A stretch of DNA of 64,000 nucleotides from Oscillospiraceae bacterium. Lineage in GTDB: Bacteria > Bacillota > Clostridia > Oscillospirales > Ruminococcaceae. A program made the translations under genes and the position numbers. Under the pieces are notes generated by a model. It did not search any database, was not told the DNA's origin, and was given only the letters and a program-made list of their open reading frames with translations. The DNA lies in the NCBI GenBank assembly GCA_009777635.1, contig WRLK01000005.1, positions 1 to 64,000 on the forward strand, given 5' to 3'. Below, piece after piece: positions 62,178 through 64,000 of this stretch (its first letter is position 1; the number at the start of each line of letters is the position of its first letter).

Positions 62178-63440
62178 TTAAATTTTAAGCAGCTTCAAAA
62201 CGCGCATGACCGTAAACCTTCGGCGGACAAACGGCGCAAGCATGAGGCTGTCTGGGATTATCCCGCTGTCAAGGCCGATGTCCTCCATTTTCGTCATGCA
62301 GCCCGCCGCCTGCATATGCGGCCTTAATTTCCGGGCGCTCGGTATGCTTGAAATGATTTTCTGCAGCTCGGGGAATTTTTCAAGCATGATCTCAGGCGTG
62401 ACGGATTTAAGCGGGTCCGGCTGGTTTTCTTTTAGGACGGACTCATACATCGGGCCGAATTTGCTTTTCATAACGGATTGCGGCATCCCTTCGTATCCCA
62501 GCATTTTCCGCTCTGGGTTTGCTATTTGCAGCGCTTTTTCGCAGTGCCGAAGCGCCGTTAAGAGGCCCACGCCGATTTTTTCCCCCTGAAGCGCGTTTGG
62601 CTTTTTGTTTACGACGCACATATCCCAAAACTGCACAAGCTGGCGCTCGCCGCCTGAAACAGGACGCGAATCGCCCCACATCTGCATGGAGATACCCGCC
62701 ATCAAAAGCGACAGCATCAGCGTTTCACATGCTTCGGCGTCGCCCGCGTGTATTGCGGGCAAATTTTCAAACACGCTGTCAACCGCGGTTTTTATAAGCT
62801 CGTATACGCGTTCGCAAAAAGGCTCGTTTAAGAAAATATTTCCGCATTTCCAGTCGGCAAGGGACATGTATTTACTCAAGGTTTCGGAGATTCCCGCCGC
62901 CGTGAGACGGTACGGCGCGTTTAAAAAAATATCGTTATCGGCAAATACGGCAAGGGGGGCAACCCCCGTAAACGTCTTGATATAGCCGTTCCACGACATT
63001 GTATTGACGGTTCCCGCAAAGCCGTCGGTTGCGGCGGCTGTCGGAACCGACACAAACGGGATTTTCATTTTGTTCGCCAAAAACCGCGTGATGGTATGCA
63101 CTGTGCCTGAACCGACCGCCGCAAGCCACGAAACATACGGCGAGATTTCGGCTTCCGCTTCCTGAACGCATTTGTCGGAGGCTTCAAGGCCGTCGGCCTG
63201 TAAAACAATCACGGGCTTGTGGATATAAAGGTTCGCGCTTATCTTTAGAGCCACGGCTTCGGCAAAGTCCTTGGTGTTTGTATCGCAAATAATGCAGCCC
63301 ATTGATTTAATCTCAAGGGCTTCCGTTACGTCTAATATTCTGTTGATCGCGCCGGGCTCCATGATGATTGTTTTTGTTGTTATAGCGTGATTTCTTCCGC
63401 ATTCGCAGCTGCCTTTAAGCTGTGCAAGATTGATTTCCAT
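62178..63440 (-). CDS. sn-Glycerol-1-phosphate dehydrogenase family protein with altered metal site
   Basis: The ATG at 63440 (MEINLAQLKGSCECGRNH) follows GAGGGG. The 420-aa protein has the fold of bacterial AraM/EgsA: NAD site AAVGSGTVHTITRF, PTAAATDGFAG, AAGISETLSKYMSLADWK, SRPVSGGERQLVQFWDM and ALQGEKIGVG. In active enzymes the metal ligands are Asp in AGFGD, His in GGEHH and His in LHG; here they are Glu, Arg/Gln and Gln. Metal-dependent activity is therefore doubtful. It ends 11 bp from the convergent ECF-DUF1893 gene. Confidence 0.82.
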   Translation of the reverse strand: MEINLAQLKGSCECGRNHAITTKTIIMEPGAINRILDVTEALEIKSMGCIICDTNTKDFAEAVALKISANLYIHKPVIVLQADGLEASDKCVQEAEAEISPYVSWLAAVGSGTVHTITRFLANKMKIPFVSVPTAAATDGFAGTVNTMSWNGYIKTFTGVAPLAVFADNDIFLNAPYRLTAAGISETLSKYMSLADWKCGNIFLNEPFCERVYELIKTAVDSVFENLPAIHAGDAEACETLMLSLLMAGISMQMWGDSRPVSGGERQLVQFWDMCVVNKKPNALQGEKIGVGLLTALRHCEKALQIANPERKMLGYEGMPQSVMKSKFGPMYESVLKENQPDPLKSVTPEIMLEKFPELQKIISSIPSARKLRPHMQAAGCMTKMEDIGLDSGIIPDSLMLAPFVRRRFTVMRVLKLLKI

Positions 63441-63471
63441 ATGCTTTCCCCTCTTGATTATTGCTTTTTTC

Positions 63472-63500
63472 ATTATACCGCTTTCACAACATCAAATCAA
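63472..63500 (-). promoter_or_regulatory. Sigma-A promoter of the glycerol-1-phosphate dehydrogenase homologue
   Basis: Minus strand: TTGATT (63500-63495), 17-nt spacer, TATAAT (63477-63472), 30 bp upstream of the ATG. Confidence 0.75.
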
Positions 63501-63673
63501 GTTGAAGGCATAAAATATGTTAATATATCGCAAAATATCTTAAAAAACGTTATAATTAATAATTCATTCAATACTGCTTCATATTTTTAAAATAAAATAA
63601 AACTGCCATACTAATATAGTTATTGATAGGGATATAAGGGAAGCGTAGAAAATTTATATTAGTGGAGATTGAA

Positions 63674-64000
63674 ATGAAACTGAACGGGAGTATTTGTGTT
63701 AAGGGCGCTCATGAAGCGGTGGAGTTTTACAAGGAGGCTTTTGGACTTGTAACGGCACATCTTGGCTTAATGCCCGATGGAACGCTAGGCCATGTTGAGT
63801 TTTATAAAGATGAAACTTTCATCTTTTCAATGGCAGAATCAGACAAAGATAGTAGTAAGGCGCTTAACTTAATATTGTCTGGAGATGCGAACCCCGTTAC
63901 GAGCTTTAGTCTTGACTTTGAAACAGAAGCGGAAATTCACAAGGCATTTACTGTACTGTCAAAAGGCGGACGCGTTCTTAGCCCTATAGAAGCATTGCCG
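63674..64000 (+). CDS. VOC-family protein (PhnB-like), partial
   Basis: The ATG at 63674 (MKLNGSICVKGAHEAVEFY) has GTGGAGA upstream; the reading frame is open to the window end (109 codons) and is absent from the track because it lacks a stop. The pattern HEAVEFYKEAFGLV, LGHVEFYKDETFIFSM and a later SFSLDFET..EIHKAFTVLSKGG is typical of the vicinal oxygen chelate superfamily, PhnB-like group. Function not deducible. It is divergent from the gene at 62178. Confidence 0.85.
   Translation, partial: MKLNGSICVKGAHEAVEFYKEAFGLVTAHLGLMPDGTLGHVEFYKDETFIFSMAESDKDSSKALNLILSGDANPVTSFSLDFETEAEIHKAFTVLSKGGRVLSPIEALP

Overview
The window comes from a low-to-moderate GC Bacillota chromosome, most likely an uncultured member of the Clostridia. 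The evidence is gene content and order: rpoB-rpoC-rpsL with a clostridial-type insertion in S12, an ispH-rpsA (S1) fusion behind cmk and plsC, HPr kinase, WhiA, RapZ, SpoVG, NiaR/NiaX, DUF421/DUF4363, an NPxTG-like anchored peptide and strong SD sequences with many TTG/GTG starts. No tRNA, rRNA, CRISPR array or transposase was seen.

Layout. 1-7.7 kb: str/rpo operon (rpoB, rpoC, start of rpsL) on the minus strand from a consensus promoter. 7.7-8.8 kb: a small orphan gene followed by a structured-looking intergenic stretch and a bidirectional terminator. 8.8-13.6 kb: BaiN-like flavoprotein, cmk, plsC, ispH-rpsA operon. 13.8-17.3 kb: DUF421, DUF4363, small membrane protein, recG. 17.4-18.9 kb: a secreted/anchored small protein and pfkA. 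19-26.2 kb: hprK, murB, rapZ, whiA, dnaE (cell wall, carbon signalling, replication). 26.2-33.4 kb: a GT4 glycosyltransferase, spoVG, murC, a DUF4349 lipoprotein, an MFS transporter and an AraC-type regulator.

33.6-47.3 kb is the main accessory block. It is a plus-strand sugar operon divergent from the AraC regulator: a short class-I xylose-isomerase homologue, a CUT2-type ABC importer (ATPase, permease, lipoprotein), a Gfo/Idh/MocA dehydrogenase, four more xylose-isomerase-like TIM barrels, a GH4 NAD-dependent glycosidase, a large protein resembling type I phosphomannose isomerase, and a zinc alcohol dehydrogenase. The enzyme mix (two dehydrogenases, an oxidation-based glycosidase, many epimerases) suggests a catabolic route through keto-sugar intermediates for a glycoside or cyclitol that I cannot name. 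47.3-54.3 kb holds a heterodimeric ABC exporter, a small membrane protein and a second sugar module (allulose-6-P epimerase-like, ROK kinase, DUF4432).

54.4-64 kb is a vitamin/cofactor region: a nitrilase-fold protein lacking its catalytic residues, NiaX niacin transporter and its repressor NiaR with a likely operator, a tyrosine phosphatase, a cobalamin-riboswitch-controlled btuFCD importer, an ECF S-component fused to DUF1893, a glycerol-1-phosphate dehydrogenase homologue lacking its metal ligands, and the start of a VOC-family gene. A short palindromic repeat family occurs in two transcribed 5' leaders (hprK and the btu riboswitch leader).
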